Origin: Helicobacter baculiformis | GTDB lineage: Bacteria; Campylobacterota; Campylobacteria; Campylobacterales; Helicobacteraceae | Assembly (NCBI RefSeq): GCF_900197685.1 | Contig: NZ_FZMF01000067.1 | Coordinates: 1 to 40,162 of the forward strand | Direction of reading: 5' to 3' | DNA length: 40,162 bases | Part shown: in pieces, positions 1 through 10,359 of the stretch | Numbering within the stretch: position 1 is the first letter of the stretch | Layout of the letters: every line of letters begins with the position of its first letter | Notes under the pieces: generated by a model | The model's input: the letters and a program-made list of their open reading frames with translations, nothing else | Told to the model about the DNA's origin: nothing | Databases searched by the model: none | Translations under genes and position numbers: made by a program

Positions 1-12
1 TGTTCTTTGACA
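1..12 (+). promoter_or_regulatory. boxA-like rRNA antitermination site
   Basis: The first 12 bases, TGTTCTTTGACA, closely match bacterial boxA elements of rRNA leaders (E. coli type TGCTCTTTAACA), which bind NusB/S10 to make RNA polymerase resistant to termination. It sits about 125 nt upstream of the 16S gene, in the position expected for a leader boxA. The promoter must lie outside the window. The call rests on motif and position only. Confidence 0.6.
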
Positions 13-44
13 TCCAAGCAAGAGAGTCTTGAAGCGCAAACGCT
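11..44 (+). other. 5' half of 16S precursor processing stem
   Basis: This leader segment is almost perfectly complementary to positions 1676-1707 downstream of 16S. The core AAGCAAGAGAGTCT (15-28) pairs with AGACTCTCTTGCTT in the trailer, and GAAGCGCAAACGCT (31-44) pairs with AGCGTTGCGCTTT. Such flanking complementarity is the classical RNase III stem that loops out 16S pre-rRNA. It shows that the 16S gene is processed as its own unit here. Confidence 0.75.
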
Positions 45-135
45 GGGTTTATAACCCATTTGTTTTCAAGGTCTCTTTATAAACGAACAACGCTATCACT
101 TTGTGAGTTTTAAAGAGCGATGGATTTAACTTAAC

Positions 136-1635
<1,500 letters not shown>

Positions 1636-1675
1636 CTTAGAGAATTGCCTTTAGCATTCGTTTGCTATAGGCTAT

Positions 1676-1707
1676 AGCGTTGCGCTTTAGACTCTCTTGC
1701 TTGGGTG
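1676..1707 (+). other. 3' half of 16S precursor processing stem
   Basis: This trailer segment is the complement of the leader at 11-44 (see that entry), with a few mismatches and one bulge. Pairing would enclose the whole 16S sequence and give an RNase III substrate. Between 1651 and 1676 there is also a small imperfect hairpin around GCTATAGGCTATAGC. Confidence 0.75.
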
Positions 1708-1764
1708 TTGGGAATTTTCTTTTTGTTTCTGTAGATCTTATTTCACCTGGGTAGTGGTCTCTGT

Positions 1765-2370
1765 ATGAGTTTTTCAACTATCCTCTCCATCCATTTTTTT
1801 GCTCTGTTGCTTCCAGGTCCTGATTTTTTCATCGTGAGTTCGTATGCTCTAAAGACGGACTTTAAAAGTGCGTTTTTGGTCGTTTGTGGAGTTTCTTTAG
1901 CTATCCTCCTTTGGATTATCTTATCTTTGAGCGGACTACACATTATTTTTACAACTTTTCCTTTGATGAAAGTTTTATTGATTCTTTTAGGGATGTTTTA
2001 TTTACTATACTTGGCTTTTTTGCTTTTAAAGAATTTGAAACAAGCAGAGGATTTTAAGGATCTAAGCTATACAGACAAACCTTTTCTTAGAGGGTTTTTG
2101 ACAAATATTAGCAATGTTAAGGCTCTGTTTTATTTTGGCAGTATTTTTTCAAGCTTAAATTTTTCGCATAGTTTTTCTAATCTCAGTTTTCTTGTAATAC
2201 TTCTGTTTCTAGAGAGTTTTTTATATTTTCTTGGTGTGGCTTTACTCTTTTCCAATCCTAAGATTAAAGCTTTGTATATCAAGCATTGCAAAAAGATAGA
2301 TTTTGCCTGTGCTTTAATCTTTATCGGATTTGTTGTATATGTTTTCATTAATCTTGTAAGGGGCGCATAG
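1765..2370 (+). CDS. LysE/RhtB-type amino acid exporter
   Basis: This is a 201-residue, very hydrophobic protein with about six predicted membrane segments and an N-terminal PGPDF motif (residues 17-21), the hallmark of the LysE/RhtB family, which exports amino acids or related small molecules across the inner membrane. The family is usually about 200-215 residues, so the gene looks complete. The substrate cannot be told from the sequence. It starts 57 bp after the 16S processing stem and ends exactly one base before the ATG of the oxygenase reading frame, so the two are probably co-transcribed. It is strikingly AT-rich next to the housekeeping genes further on, which suggests an acquired segment. 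Confidence 0.75.
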   Translation: MSFSTILSIHFFALLLPGPDFFIVSSYALKTDFKSAFLVVCGVSLAILLWIILSLSGLHIIFTTFPLMKVLLILLGMFYLLYLAFLLLKNLKQAEDFKDLSYTDKPFLRGFLTNISNVKALFYFGSIFSSLNFSHSFSNLSFLVILLFLESFLYFLGVALLFSNPKIKALYIKHCKKIDFACALIFIGFVVYVFINLVRGA

Positions 2371-3154
2371 ATGATTAAAAATATAAAAACTTTAGATCAA
2401 GAAACTATCATAGATCTGTTGTATGGCAAAGCACATTTTTGTTCATTGGGATGCGTTTTTGATGAGAATATCATTGGTTTTTGGTATCAAAATACTTTAA
2501 AAACACGAAATAGGGCATTATCACAACGCTCCTCTTATAAAGAGAATCGGCATGGCGTATTATGAAAGCATGGAAAATGAAAACATTAGGAGAAGCTACT
2601 ATGAGAATGCAAATAGAAATAATCTTTTGATTAAAGAGATTACTTTTCCATACATTTCTCCAATTGATTATATAATTTCTTATTTAGATGTTGTGTGGAA
2701 TCAAGGCTGTAAGAGAGCTGTTTTTGAGGACTATAAGACATTTTCCGGTTTGATAAGGGTTTTAAATGAGAAGTCTGATATAGAGCCACATCAGGATGTT
2801 TTTAGGAGGGACAATTATCAGCTTTGGCAAAATTTGCCTATCAAGGAACAAATTGCTTTTAATTGTTTTTTAAGCGTTGCTGATGAAGGGGGAGAAATGG
2901 AGATATGGGATTTTAAGCTCAGTGATGAGGAATATCGGAGATTACAGCATAAAGATGAGAAATTGCGTTATGGGCTTGATAGAAATAAGGTTTTCTCTAA
3001 AAAGATAGAACATAGACCAAAATTGGGTGAAATAGTGTTGTTTAACGCTGGCTATTTACATGCAGTAAAAAAGGTAAAGAGGGGAAATAGATTGAGTATG
3101 TCAAGTTTTATAGGAATTATAGATGGTAGTGGTGCAGGTGTTAAATATTTGTAG
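2371..3154 (+). pseudogene. Frameshifted 2OG-Fe(II) oxygenase
   Basis: Two overlapping frames together make one protein. The first, from ATG 2371, has about 44 meaningful residues; the second is open from 2501 to the stop at 3154. Counting from the in-frame ATG at 2552, it shows an iron-binding HQD (H80, D82), a distal His (H170, LHAV) and an Arg ten residues later (R180), the HxD...H...R set of 2-oxoglutarate/Fe(II) dioxygenases. Removing one A from the A5 run at 2499-2503 joins NTLK to HEIGHY and gives a continuous protein of about 260 residues. The catalytic jelly roll is intact, so a shortened protein from 2552 could in principle be made. The substrate is unknown. It directly follows the exporter. 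Confidence 0.65.
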
Positions 3155-3165
3155 TGAGGATGGGC

Positions 3166-3795
3166 ATGTCTGATCTGGTATATTATCAGAACATGTATGG
3201 GGAGGGGCATGAGCAACGGGAAAAGCGCCCTTACTTTGTCATTTATCAAAATGAGCAGTTCGTCTTAGCGTTTCCAAAGACAACCCGAAATAAACAACAT
3301 AAAGAATACCCTTCGCACAAGAATTATATTCTGGGTGATAGCGAGGTAATGATCGATCAACTACAAGTCATTCCAAAGGCACAGATATTAGAGCAGACCC
3401 GAGAAACAAAACTTAGTATCCAGTTACTGACTATGTCTATGTCAGCGCACAGAAAGCCGCTTATTGAGCATTTTTTAGAGCAGATCGTCTTACAAGATAA
3501 GCCTTATGAGACCAAAGCAGTTAAGGAGATTGCTTTTGGAGATATACTTTCCATGCGTAACGAAAACCCTATTCTAAATAAATATGATACCTTTATCGTG
3601 CTCTCTCATGCCAAATTTCATCTTTCTAGTATGTGTTTAGTCGCCCCTTGTAAACACAAATCGATCGTTTTTAAGTTATTGCATTGCATGGATTTTCAAG
3701 AAAGGGAATTTCAAATCAGAGATGACGACTATGTCAAAAAGTTAGAACCTACGGCTTTATATGATCAGATTAAGACATTTTTGAGCAAACTTTAA
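3166..3795 (+). CDS. MazF/PemK-like protein, possibly two-domain
   Basis: This 209-residue protein has a first half that reads like a MazF/PemK endoribonuclease fold: an EQREKRPYFVIYQNE stretch (like the family's E-x-R-G-x-RP-hhhh), then a strand with FPKTT, and a DQLQVIPKAQI segment matching the family's DQ-x(2)-hIDK-x-RL. The second half has AFGDILSMRNENP, a hydrophobic FIVLSHAKF strand and LVAPCKHKS, which looks like another degenerate copy of the same fold. MazF toxins cut mRNA, but the usual partner antitoxin is not seen upstream. The start at 3166 is preferred because GAGG lies 6 nt upstream; GTG 3154 and ATG 3160 are alternatives. The family call is by motif resemblance only. Confidence 0.5.
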   Translation: MSDLVYYQNMYGEGHEQREKRPYFVIYQNEQFVLAFPKTTRNKQHKEYPSHKNYILGDSEVMIDQLQVIPKAQILEQTRETKLSIQLLTMSMSAHRKPLIEHFLEQIVLQDKPYETKAVKEIAFGDILSMRNENPILNKYDTFIVLSHAKFHLSSMCLVAPCKHKSIVFKLLHCMDFQEREFQIRDDDYVKKLEPTALYDQIKTFLSKL

Positions 3796-4143
3796 AGTCC
3801 ACTCTAGATATGTAAATTACATCAACAACACGTCCGCGCATTGCACACGCATATAGGCTTAATTGAGTGTTCTCGTAGTGTTAAGATGGTGTTAAACTGA
3901 ATATAAAAGGCTTAAAGGAGTCATGCATGGACCTTCACGCAACACTCCTAAACTTAAATATTAAGTGCACTCAAGTGTACTAAAAAGTTATTACCACATC
4001 GGCATATTTCATCTTTTTAAGACTCTCTTTAAAAACATGGACATAGTTCCTCTAAAAGCAAACTTTTAGAAATAGTGAGATATAATCGAAACTTTTATGG
4101 GCATTTGTTGTCTTCTTCCAAAAGAAGGTTTACTTGTGTTCAT
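3796..4143. other. Gene-poor gap before tRNA-Ile
   Basis: This stretch is AT-rich and holds no convincing gene. Around 3902 there is a TATAAA, followed by AAAGGAG (3914-3920) and two overlapping tiny frames starting at ATG 3923 (13 residues) and ATG 3927 (18 residues). GGAGT at the ribosome site can pair with ACTCC at 3944-3948, and a small hairpin follows (AGTGCACT CA AGTGTACT, near 3963-3980). Neither peptide resembles anything I know. The tRNA promoter lies at the right edge. Confidence 0.4.
4081..4086 (+). promoter_or_regulatory. -10 box of the tRNA-Ile/tRNA-Ala unit
   Basis: TATAAT preceded by GAGA, about 58 bp upstream of tRNA-Ile. It is a perfect -10 hexamer of the Helicobacter vegetative sigma factor, for which -35 boxes are weak or absent. 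Transcription would start near 4093. Confidence 0.55.
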
Positions 4144-4220
<77 letters not shown>

Positions 4221-4244
4221 TCTCATTTTCATCTTCTTTTTTTT

Positions 4245-4320
4245 GGGGGATTAGCTCAGTTGGAAGAGCGCCTGCTTTGCACGCAGGAGGTCAGCGGTTC
4301 GAGCCCGCTATCCTCCACCA
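4245..4320 (+). tRNA. tRNA-Ala (TGC)
   Basis: A 76-nt cloverleaf. The acceptor GGGGGAT pairs with ATCCTCC (one G-T pair), the anticodon stem CCTGC/GCAGG encloses TTTGCAC with anticodon TGC, the T loop is TTCGAGC, and CCA is encoded. It is co-oriented with tRNA-Ile and probably shares its transcript. Confidence 0.96.
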
Positions 4321-4660
4321 AAAGAGTTCATGCTTACGCGTATATTGGGTAGTGGATGTGGGTTTGTTGCTTTCATTGCTATGTACAAAAAAAGAGACAA
4401 TGCTACGAATTTGCATGAGTTGCCCATAGAGTTGAAACTCCCAATGCCTAACTTCAAAGATCACTTATTTTATCTTTGTTAAAGGGCGCTTTGTTGACTT
4501 TGTGTTACCGCTCATCCTGATATCTCTAGAAGTCTAGATTTAGTTCAGATTGCAGCGTATGTTTAAATAAAGGCTTTTGCAAATACTGAGAATGTGGATT
4601 AGTCAAACTTATAGTATGATTAAGCTATTAAATTAACACTCAGAGACAAGGCACTTAATC
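4321..4660. other. Gap between tRNA-Ala and the chemoreceptor
   Basis: There is no recognisable gene here. A 50-codon open frame runs from ATG 4330 to TAA 4482 and begins MLTRILGSGCGFVAFIAMYK, with a short hydrophobic segment near its start, but it has no clear ribosome site and no known relative. The rest is AT-rich. TATGAT at 4614-4619 could serve as a weak -10 for the chemoreceptor gene. Confidence 0.35.
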
Positions 4661-6549
4661 ATGGGTTTTAAAACGAAGATTTTGTTGGTCTTAGCAGGAT
4701 TGCTTGTTATAACCTTTGCATCTATCATTGCTATTATCAATGCGTCAGCGAGTTCCAGTATCACCAAAACGATACAGCATTCGCTAAACACAGCTGTAAC
4801 TCTCATATCCTCATCTCTAGTGGAGTGGAATAATAATATCCGTATGGGCTTAGTGAATACGGCTAAAGATTTAGAATTACAAGATTTTAAGGACATTGCA
4901 CGCATTACGCAAATTTTACAATTTGTACACGATGGTATGGTTACAGAAAATACTTATGTGGGGTTTGAAGATGGGCGTGTAGTAGGCACAATGTCCAACA
5001 TTCCTAAAGACTACGATCCAAGAAAGAGGAAGTGGTATCAGGCCACCCAGCAGAGTAATACTATGGTGATCAGTAACCCGTATAAAGATATTTTTACGGG
5101 TAAATGGATTCTTACTTATAGCGTGCCTTTATCCAAAAATGGCGTTTTTCAAGGCGTATTAGCCCTCGATATTAGTTTGGATAGCTTTGGTCATAATGAG
5201 AAAAAATTTTACTTTGATGGGGGACGAATCCATATCTTAGATCGTGATGCCTTTGTGTTGCGTTCACCCATTTTTGAACAGGGTTCTAACTACCGCGATA
5301 GTCATTCCTATACGGGTGGTAAGGAATTAACCGATCAGATCTTCTCTACCACTTCTGGCTTTTTAGAACATAGGGCTGTGGGGATCGATAAGTTCTTCGT
5401 TTATACAACGGTTCCGGGTTTAGGCTGGAAGGTATTGGGTGTTATTAATAAAAAAGATGCATTCAGAAATCTTAGAAATCTCCAATCGACATTACTGATC
5501 ATAGCCATCAGTTCTATCCTTTTTGTCTTAGCCGTGCTTTTTGGAGTGATCCAATTTTTATTTAAACCCTTGATCAAACTTAGAGATTTGATCATTGAAC
5601 TAGTGTCTGAAGAAGGGGATTTAACTAAAAGATTGGCTGTAAAGGGTAAAGACGAAATTGCGATAATTTCCAAGAATATCAATGCATTTTTAGGAAAAAC
5701 TCAAGGGATTATTTCTCAAATCAAGGAAATTAGCTCTGAAAACACCAAAATAGCCAGTGCCCTACATAAAAGTTCTGATAATGTACAACGACACACTCAG
5801 GAAGAAACTAAACGCATTGCTCTTGCTGTAAACAATGGAAACCATATTGTAAGTAGTATTTTGCCGGTGCGAGCAACGCCGACCTTAACAACAAGCATCT
5901 TGTGCAAACGGGGGATACTCTAGGTGAGGTGCGCTCTAAAATCCAAGACTTCAGCGCTAACCTAGCGAACAACGCTCAATTGGGCGTAGAGTTTTCCAAC
6001 AGGCTAGAAGAAACCTCTAAAAACACAGAGAATATCAAGGCTGTTCTAACGATTATCTCTGACATTGCCGATCAAACAAATTTGCTTGCACTCAATGCAG
6101 CGATCGAGGCCGCGCGGGCGGGCGAACATGGACGTGGCTTTGCGGTGGTGGCTGATGAAGTGCGTAAACTTGCCGAAAAGACGCAAAATAGCTTGACAGA
6201 AATTAACACAACTGTTAATGAAGTGGTGCAAAGTGTGAGCTCTATTAGCCAAAGTTTACACAGCAATGCCCAAGAAATTCTAAAAACTTCCGAACTCACC
6301 AGTGCCCTGCAAGAAATTGTTGATGCAAATGTACAAAATATCCAAACCGTGATCAATGCTACGACAAAAGATGTTGAGGAGTTTAAGGGAGTTGCCGACG
6401 CAACAAAAGCGATCGTGGAAGAAATCCAAGAAATCAGCAAATTTGCATCGTTAAATTATCAAAGTGTGCAGGATATGAGCAAAGCCAGCTCCTCTTTGAA
6501 CGACATGGCAAGCGTCTTTGATCTTGAATTGGGTAAATTTAAAGTTTAA
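4661..6549 (+). pseudogene. Frameshifted methyl-accepting chemotaxis protein
   Basis: This is a membrane chemoreceptor split over two frames. The first part (ATG 4661) has an N-terminal membrane segment (about 7-29), a long periplasmic sensor of dCache type (about 35-270, with DPRKRKWYQATQ and DISLDSF), a second membrane segment (about 278-300) and a HAMP region with EGDLTKRL. The second part, ending at 6549, has the signalling tip with [20 protein letters not shown]. The shift lies at the T4 run 5859-5862: one more T would read [15 protein letters not shown] and restore about 629 residues. As read, the receptor lacks its kinase-control domain. No pentapeptide for CheR binding ends it. The 3' end overlaps the TerB-like remnant on the other strand. 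Confidence 0.75.
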
Positions 6550-6893
6550 TCTTGTTTTTACGACCGCTTACCACCCAATCCTTGAGTTGATCCACTTTTT
6601 GGGTAGAGTTTCCCATCTCTTTAGTATAAGAATAAATGGTATCCCGCTCATTATCATGCCAACGGCTATCCACTAGAGCAACAGAAGTTAGCTCCAACAA
6701 TACGGCATGTTAGGCTTTGCTCAGCTCACTTAAAGGAGCTTCTTTTTCGCTAATGCTATGCTCGCATTGCTTCTTGATCACATCCAGCGCGCCTAGCTGC
6801 AACTCGTGCAACACGCCATCGGCTTCAATGACCTTTTCTAGCCAAATACAAAAACACTTGTTGCTGTTCCACATTTAAATCTTGGATAAACAT
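6539..6893 (-). pseudogene. TerB-like protein remnant
   Basis: Read on the minus strand, the frame opens MFIQDLNVEQQQVFLYLARK and continues, after a one-base shift in the A4 run (6834-6837), as VIEADGVLHELQLGALDVIK. It then meets a TAA at 6710-6712, and resumes as LLELTSVALVDSRWHDNE to a normal stop at 6539-6541. The two acidic repeats (EADGVLHE and VDSRWHDNE) are typical of TerB-fold proteins of unknown role, some linked to tellurite resistance. Two separate lesions make decay more likely than error. A likely promoter (TACAAT, about 40 nt upstream) and ribosome site (AAGGAG) survive. Confidence 0.6.
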
Positions 6894-7016
6894 ATCCGCT
6901 CCTTGCTTAAAAACTAAAATACGAGGAGCATTGTAGCAAGAGAGAGAGCCAAGAGGCATTTGAAACAGATGCCCACATGAGAGGCATACAATAAAATCCA
7001 ATCGGGTGTAGTGCAG

Positions 7017-7604
7017 TTAATGGGTTCTAAACACCCTTTGCAAATGGGCGCTGTAGTTTTGAAGATATTGTTCGACTTGGGGGTTTTTGCTCACATCATT
7101 GCAGATAAAAGTGGGCAGGGCGTGCATGCCTAAAAACTCGTGGGCTTTGTGTAGAGGGAAATATACGCCATCTACACCCATCCCCTCAAAGAATTCTTCT
7201 TTGTCTGTAAAAGCCTCTAAAGGCGCGTTCCAAGTGAGCGAAAACATGTATTGCTTGCCTTGCAACAACCCACCTCTGCCATAATTCTTAGTGGGGTTAT
7301 CTAAAGTGCGTCCGTCATTTTTAAAGAGTCTGCCCCGTCCAGTGGTGAAAACCTCATCCATGTATTTTTTCACAATCCAAGGCGCGCCCATCCACCAACC
7401 GGGCATCTGCCAAATCAAAACATCCGCTTTTAGGATTTTTATAATCTCTTCTTCAATGTCATAGCCTTGATCGATTTGGGTTTGGGTGGTGCTATGCCCT
7501 AATTCTTGCAAGGTTTGCCATGCGTGGGCGTGTAAAGCCGCACTAAGTCTTGCGCCAGAACTGCCAAATTTCTTTGCTCCATTGAGCAGTAAAACATGTC
7601 GCAT
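7017..7604 (-). CDS. mdaB: NAD(P)H quinone reductase MdaB
   Basis: This is a 195-residue flavodoxin-like protein. It begins MRHVLLLNGAKKFGSSGARL, the FMN/FAD-phosphate-binding loop of the MdaB/DT-diaphorase family, and has the segments LIWQMPGWWMGAPWIVKKYM, TTGRGRLFKNDGRT and FSLTWNAPLEAF, which match H. pylori MdaB in my memory of that protein. The family reduces quinones by two electrons and protects Helicobacter against oxidative stress in the cytoplasm. Length is as expected. It is a single-gene unit next to tRNA-Met, transcribed on the same strand. Confidence 0.85.
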   Translation of the reverse strand: MRHVLLLNGAKKFGSSGARLSAALHAHAWQTLQELGHSTTQTQIDQGYDIEEEIIKILKADVLIWQMPGWWMGAPWIVKKYMDEVFTTGRGRLFKNDGRTLDNPTKNYGRGGLLQGKQYMFSLTWNAPLEAFTDKEEFFEGMGVDGVYFPLHKAHEFLGMHALPTFICNDVSKNPQVEQYLQNYSAHLQRVFRTH

Positions 7605-7643
7605 TAAAAATCCTTCAGGGTTACATCAAAACATAGAGGGGGA

Positions 7644-7722
7644 TGGTGTCAAAGGGGGGACTTGAACCCCCGACCTCCGGCTTATGAGACCAGCGCTCTA
7701 GACCAGCTGAGCTACCTTGACA
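7644..7722 (-). tRNA. tRNA-Met (CAT), elongator
   Basis: On the minus strand a 79-nt cloverleaf begins TGTCAAG, pairing with TTTGACA before an encoded CCA. The anticodon stem is CTGGT/GCCGG with loop CTCATAA, anticodon CAT. The first acceptor pair is T-A rather than the mismatch of an initiator, and the anticodon stem lacks the three consecutive G-C pairs of initiators, so this is the elongator. Confidence 0.93.
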
Positions 7723-7763
7723 AAAACGCCTATTATAAAGGCATTTTGCTTAAAAATACTTGA

Positions 7764-8228
7764 TTAGAGCATCACATCAAGGGCTTGGTAGGCTTGATCA
7801 TAAGCGTTTTTATAGCGATCTACAAAATTTTGATCCAAACCTAGGGCTTTTTTGAACTGACTCTCTTGAATGGCTTGCAAGCCGTCAAATTTGCGTTCGA
7901 TCTCTTTAGCGTCTTGTTGAATCTGCCCGCCATAAAAACTTGTCAAGCTGTAGAGCGACTGAGCGGCTAGGCGTTTTTCATTCTCATTCATCCCCGCCGT
8001 GGCGCGCAAAAACGCGCTGTACTCGTTATCGCTCATCAACTCCAAGACTAAAAAGCCATAAGTCTCGCGCTTTAAGCCATTGGGCTCGCGCTCCACTTTA
8101 GAGACCTCAGCGACCACTTCGGGCTGTTTTTCTCCCTTAGCGGGCGCGGGAGTTTCACCGCGTTCTAAATGAGACGCGTTCAACAGGGCATAGAGATTAG
8201 GTTGGTTGCGTATATCTTTAACTTCCAT
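7764..8228 (-). CDS. Hypothetical protein, mostly helical
   Basis: This is a 154-residue soluble protein that I do not recognise. It has a short N-terminal MEVKDIRNQPNLYALL region, a Pro/Lys/Glu-rich linker (about 25-45), and a helical remainder including LMSDNEYSAFLRATAGMNEN and ALGLDQNFVDRYKNAYDQAY. There is no signal peptide or membrane segment. An ATG three codons earlier (8237) is possible, but AGGA lies 8 nt before 8228 and too close to 8237. It lies between tRNA-Met and the divergent truD. The frame is well used (few rare codons, GC like the core genes), so I regard it as a real gene of unknown role. Confidence 0.6.
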   Translation of the reverse strand: MEVKDIRNQPNLYALLNASHLERGETPAPAKGEKQPEVVAEVSKVEREPNGLKRETYGFLVLELMSDNEYSAFLRATAGMNENEKRLAAQSLYSLTSFYGGQIQQDAKEIERKFDGLQAIQESQFKKALGLDQNFVDRYKNAYDQAYQALDVML

Positions 8229-8303
8229 GAAATCCATCCTAAATCAAAGGTACACATCCAAAGCAAAAATTAGTCCAACTTGATCTTAAAGCCCTCCAAT
8301 GGC

Positions 8304-8309
8304 TATAAT
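8304..8309 (+). promoter_or_regulatory. -10 box of the truD operon, possibly leaderless
   Basis: A perfect TATAAT in the context GGCTATAATAGCGC. The ATG of truD follows after only five bases, so the usual start of transcription, 6-7 nt below the hexamer, falls on or next to the A of the ATG. No Shine-Dalgarno could then be present. Confidence 0.55.
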
Positions 8310-8314
8310 AGCGC

Positions 8315-9433
8315 ATGCAAACATTAGAATCACCCTTTTTTCCTCTCGATGCGCCCGCGCGCTTTTTTGCCTCCACCCATGCCCCTATTGCCTTTCACTT
8401 TAAAAAATGCTCTCGAGATTTTAGCGTGGTAGAAGAACCTCTTTACCCCTTTAGTGGGTGTGGGGAGCATGTCATTCTCAGGGTACGCAAGAAGGACAAG
8501 AGTACTTGGGAGATGCTCTCCATGCTCTCTGCCGTGAGCGGGTGCAAAATCTCAGAATTTGGTTATGCCGGGTTAAAGGACAAGCAAGCCATCAGCACGC
8601 AATACATTTCTCTGCCCAAAATCCACGCCCCCACCCTCGAAAAACACGCCCCTACTCTGCTAGAGCATGGTATTAAGATTTTAGAAATCAACGCCCATAA
8701 CCATAAAATCCGCTTAGGGCATCTCAAGGGTAACCACTTCTTTATGCGCTTAAAAAAACTCAAACCACTAGATGCGCGCAAAATAGAGCAGGTGCTAGAC
8801 TTTTTAAAGGTGTATGGCTTCCCTAATTACTTTGGGGCGCAACGCTTTGGCAAGAGTGGGGATAATTTTAAACAGGCGCACACCCATCATAAAAAGCTCA
8901 ACGCCTTTTTTCTCTCCAGTTATCAAAGCCATCTGTTCAACCATTGGTTGAGCACGCGCATGCGCTTGAACACGCTACTAGCCCACTTCTCCCCCCAAGA
9001 GATCCGCTCTGAATTTGCCAGTTTAGACCTAGACACCCTCAAAGCCCTCCAAGATCAAGAACACTATTTTAAACTCTTAGAGGGGGATATTCTGTGCCAT
9101 TATCCCTTTGGCAAATACTTTGAACATGACGACCCACACAATTGCGCGCGCCTGCGCGCCCAAGAGATTGCCCCTACCGGTTTGCTCACCGGGCAAAAAG
9201 CACTCCATGCCAAAGAACTAGCATGGCATTTAGAGCGCCCCTATGTGCACCCCTTGAACACTAAGGGAGATCGCCGTTACGCGTTAGTCTTCCCTAGTGA
9301 TGTGCGTTTTACCTATCTCCCTCAAGAAGCCCATGGCAAATTAGAATTTTTTCTGCCCAAGGGGGCGTATGCCACGATCTTTTTAGAAGAGATCGCCGGG
9401 CGCATTCTATTTTCCCCTAAGGAGTTAGCATGA
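8315..9433 (+). CDS. truD: tRNA pseudouridine synthase TruD
   Basis: This is a 372-residue protein that makes pseudouridine 13 in certain tRNAs. The catalytic motif [10 protein letters not shown] carries the conserved Asp, and NYFGAQRFG and [10 protein letters not shown] are further TruD landmarks. The protein aligns in length and layout with H. pylori TruD (HP0926). No in-frame ATG follows until about residue 67, past conserved sequence, so the start next to the -10 box is kept. It heads an operon with htpX and folE, overlapping htpX by four bases (ATGA), in the same order as in H. pylori. Confidence 0.93.
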   Translation: MQTLESPFFPLDAPARFFASTHAPIAFHFKKCSRDFSVVEEPLYPFSGCGEHVILRVRKKDKSTWEMLSMLSAVSGCKISEFGYAGLKDKQAISTQYISLPKIHAPTLEKHAPTLLEHGIKILEINAHNHKIRLGHLKGNHFFMRLKKLKPLDARKIEQVLDFLKVYGFPNYFGAQRFGKSGDNFKQAHTHHKKLNAFFLSSYQSHLFNHWLSTRMRLNTLLAHFSPQEIRSEFASLDLDTLKALQDQEHYFKLLEGDILCHYPFGKYFEHDDPHNCARLRAQEIAPTGLLTGQKALHAKELAWHLERPYVHPLNTKGDRRYALVFPSDVRFTYLPQEAHGKLEFFLPKGAYATIFLEEIAGRILFSPKELA

Positions 9434-10359
9434 GCTTTGATCAAATCATCGCCTCTAACCAACGCAAAAGCCTATTAGTTTTGATCACCTATGGGGCAAC
9501 CTTTGTACTGATTGGCTTGCTTGTGGATTTGGTGCGCATTAATGCGCCTAGTTTGGGGGTAGGTTTGGCGCGCCTACTCAGCTTTCAGGTGATGCCCACC
9601 ATCACGCTGATCATGTTAGCGGTGGCTTTGGGGATCATTGTCTTTTGTATCAACAACTCCCAAGCGATCATGCTCTCTGGCAATGAATACAAGCGCATCG
9701 ATCCTAGCCATGTTTTGCGCGGCAAGGAGCGCATGCTCTCTGAGATTTTAGAAGAGTTGTTGCGCGCCTCTAACACCCCCTTTAGACCCCAACTCTATGT
9801 GATGGACGCGCCCTTTATGAACGCTTTTGCTAGCGGTTGGGATGGCAATAACGCGCTCATCGCGCTGACCACAACGCTTATTGACAATTTGGATCGCCAA
9901 GAGATCAAGGCGGTCATGGCGCATGAACTCAGCCATATTTTGCATGGAGACATTCGCCTAACCATGTGCGTGGGGATTTTGAGCAATATCATGCTCTTGG
10001 GGGCGAATGTGGGCGTGTGGGCGTTTTTAGGGGGGCGCAACAATAGCGGGGCGAATATAGCGCGCACGATCTTGCTGGTCTTGCAATTCATTTTGCCCAT
10101 CTTTAGCTTGCTCCTACAAATGTATTTGAGTCGCTCTAGGGAGTTTATGGCAGATAGCGGGGCGGCTTATATCATGCATGATAGCGCGCCCATGGTGTCT
10201 GCCTTGCAAAAAATCGCTAGTAATTATGCCAGCCATGATTTTAGCCAAGCCGATCCCAACCCCACTAGACTCGCCAGCTATATCTTTAACCCCGCTGAAC
10301 TTTTTAACACCCACCCTAGCATTGAACAACGCATCGCGCTGTTACAAAGAGGGCGTTAA
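9430..10359 (+). CDS. htpX: Membrane zinc metalloprotease HtpX
   Basis: This is a 309-residue inner-membrane protease of the M48 family, which helps degrade misfolded membrane proteins. The zinc site HELSH is at residues 165-169, with the downstream third ligand region [11 protein letters not shown]. Two membrane segments lie near the N terminus (about 15-37 and 50-72) and two more around 180-230. Length matches HP0927. The stop overlaps the folE start (TAATG), so translation is coupled. Confidence 0.93.
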   Translation: MSFDQIIASNQRKSLLVLITYGATFVLIGLLVDLVRINAPSLGVGLARLLSFQVMPTITLIMLAVALGIIVFCINNSQAIMLSGNEYKRIDPSHVLRGKERMLSEILEELLRASNTPFRPQLYVMDAPFMNAFASGWDGNNALIALTTTLIDNLDRQEIKAVMAHELSHILHGDIRLTMCVGILSNIMLLGANVGVWAFLGGRNNSGANIARTILLVLQFILPIFSLLLQMYLSRSREFMADSGAAYIMHDSAPMVSALQKIASNYASHDFSQADPNPTRLASYIFNPAELFNTHPSIEQRIALLQRGR

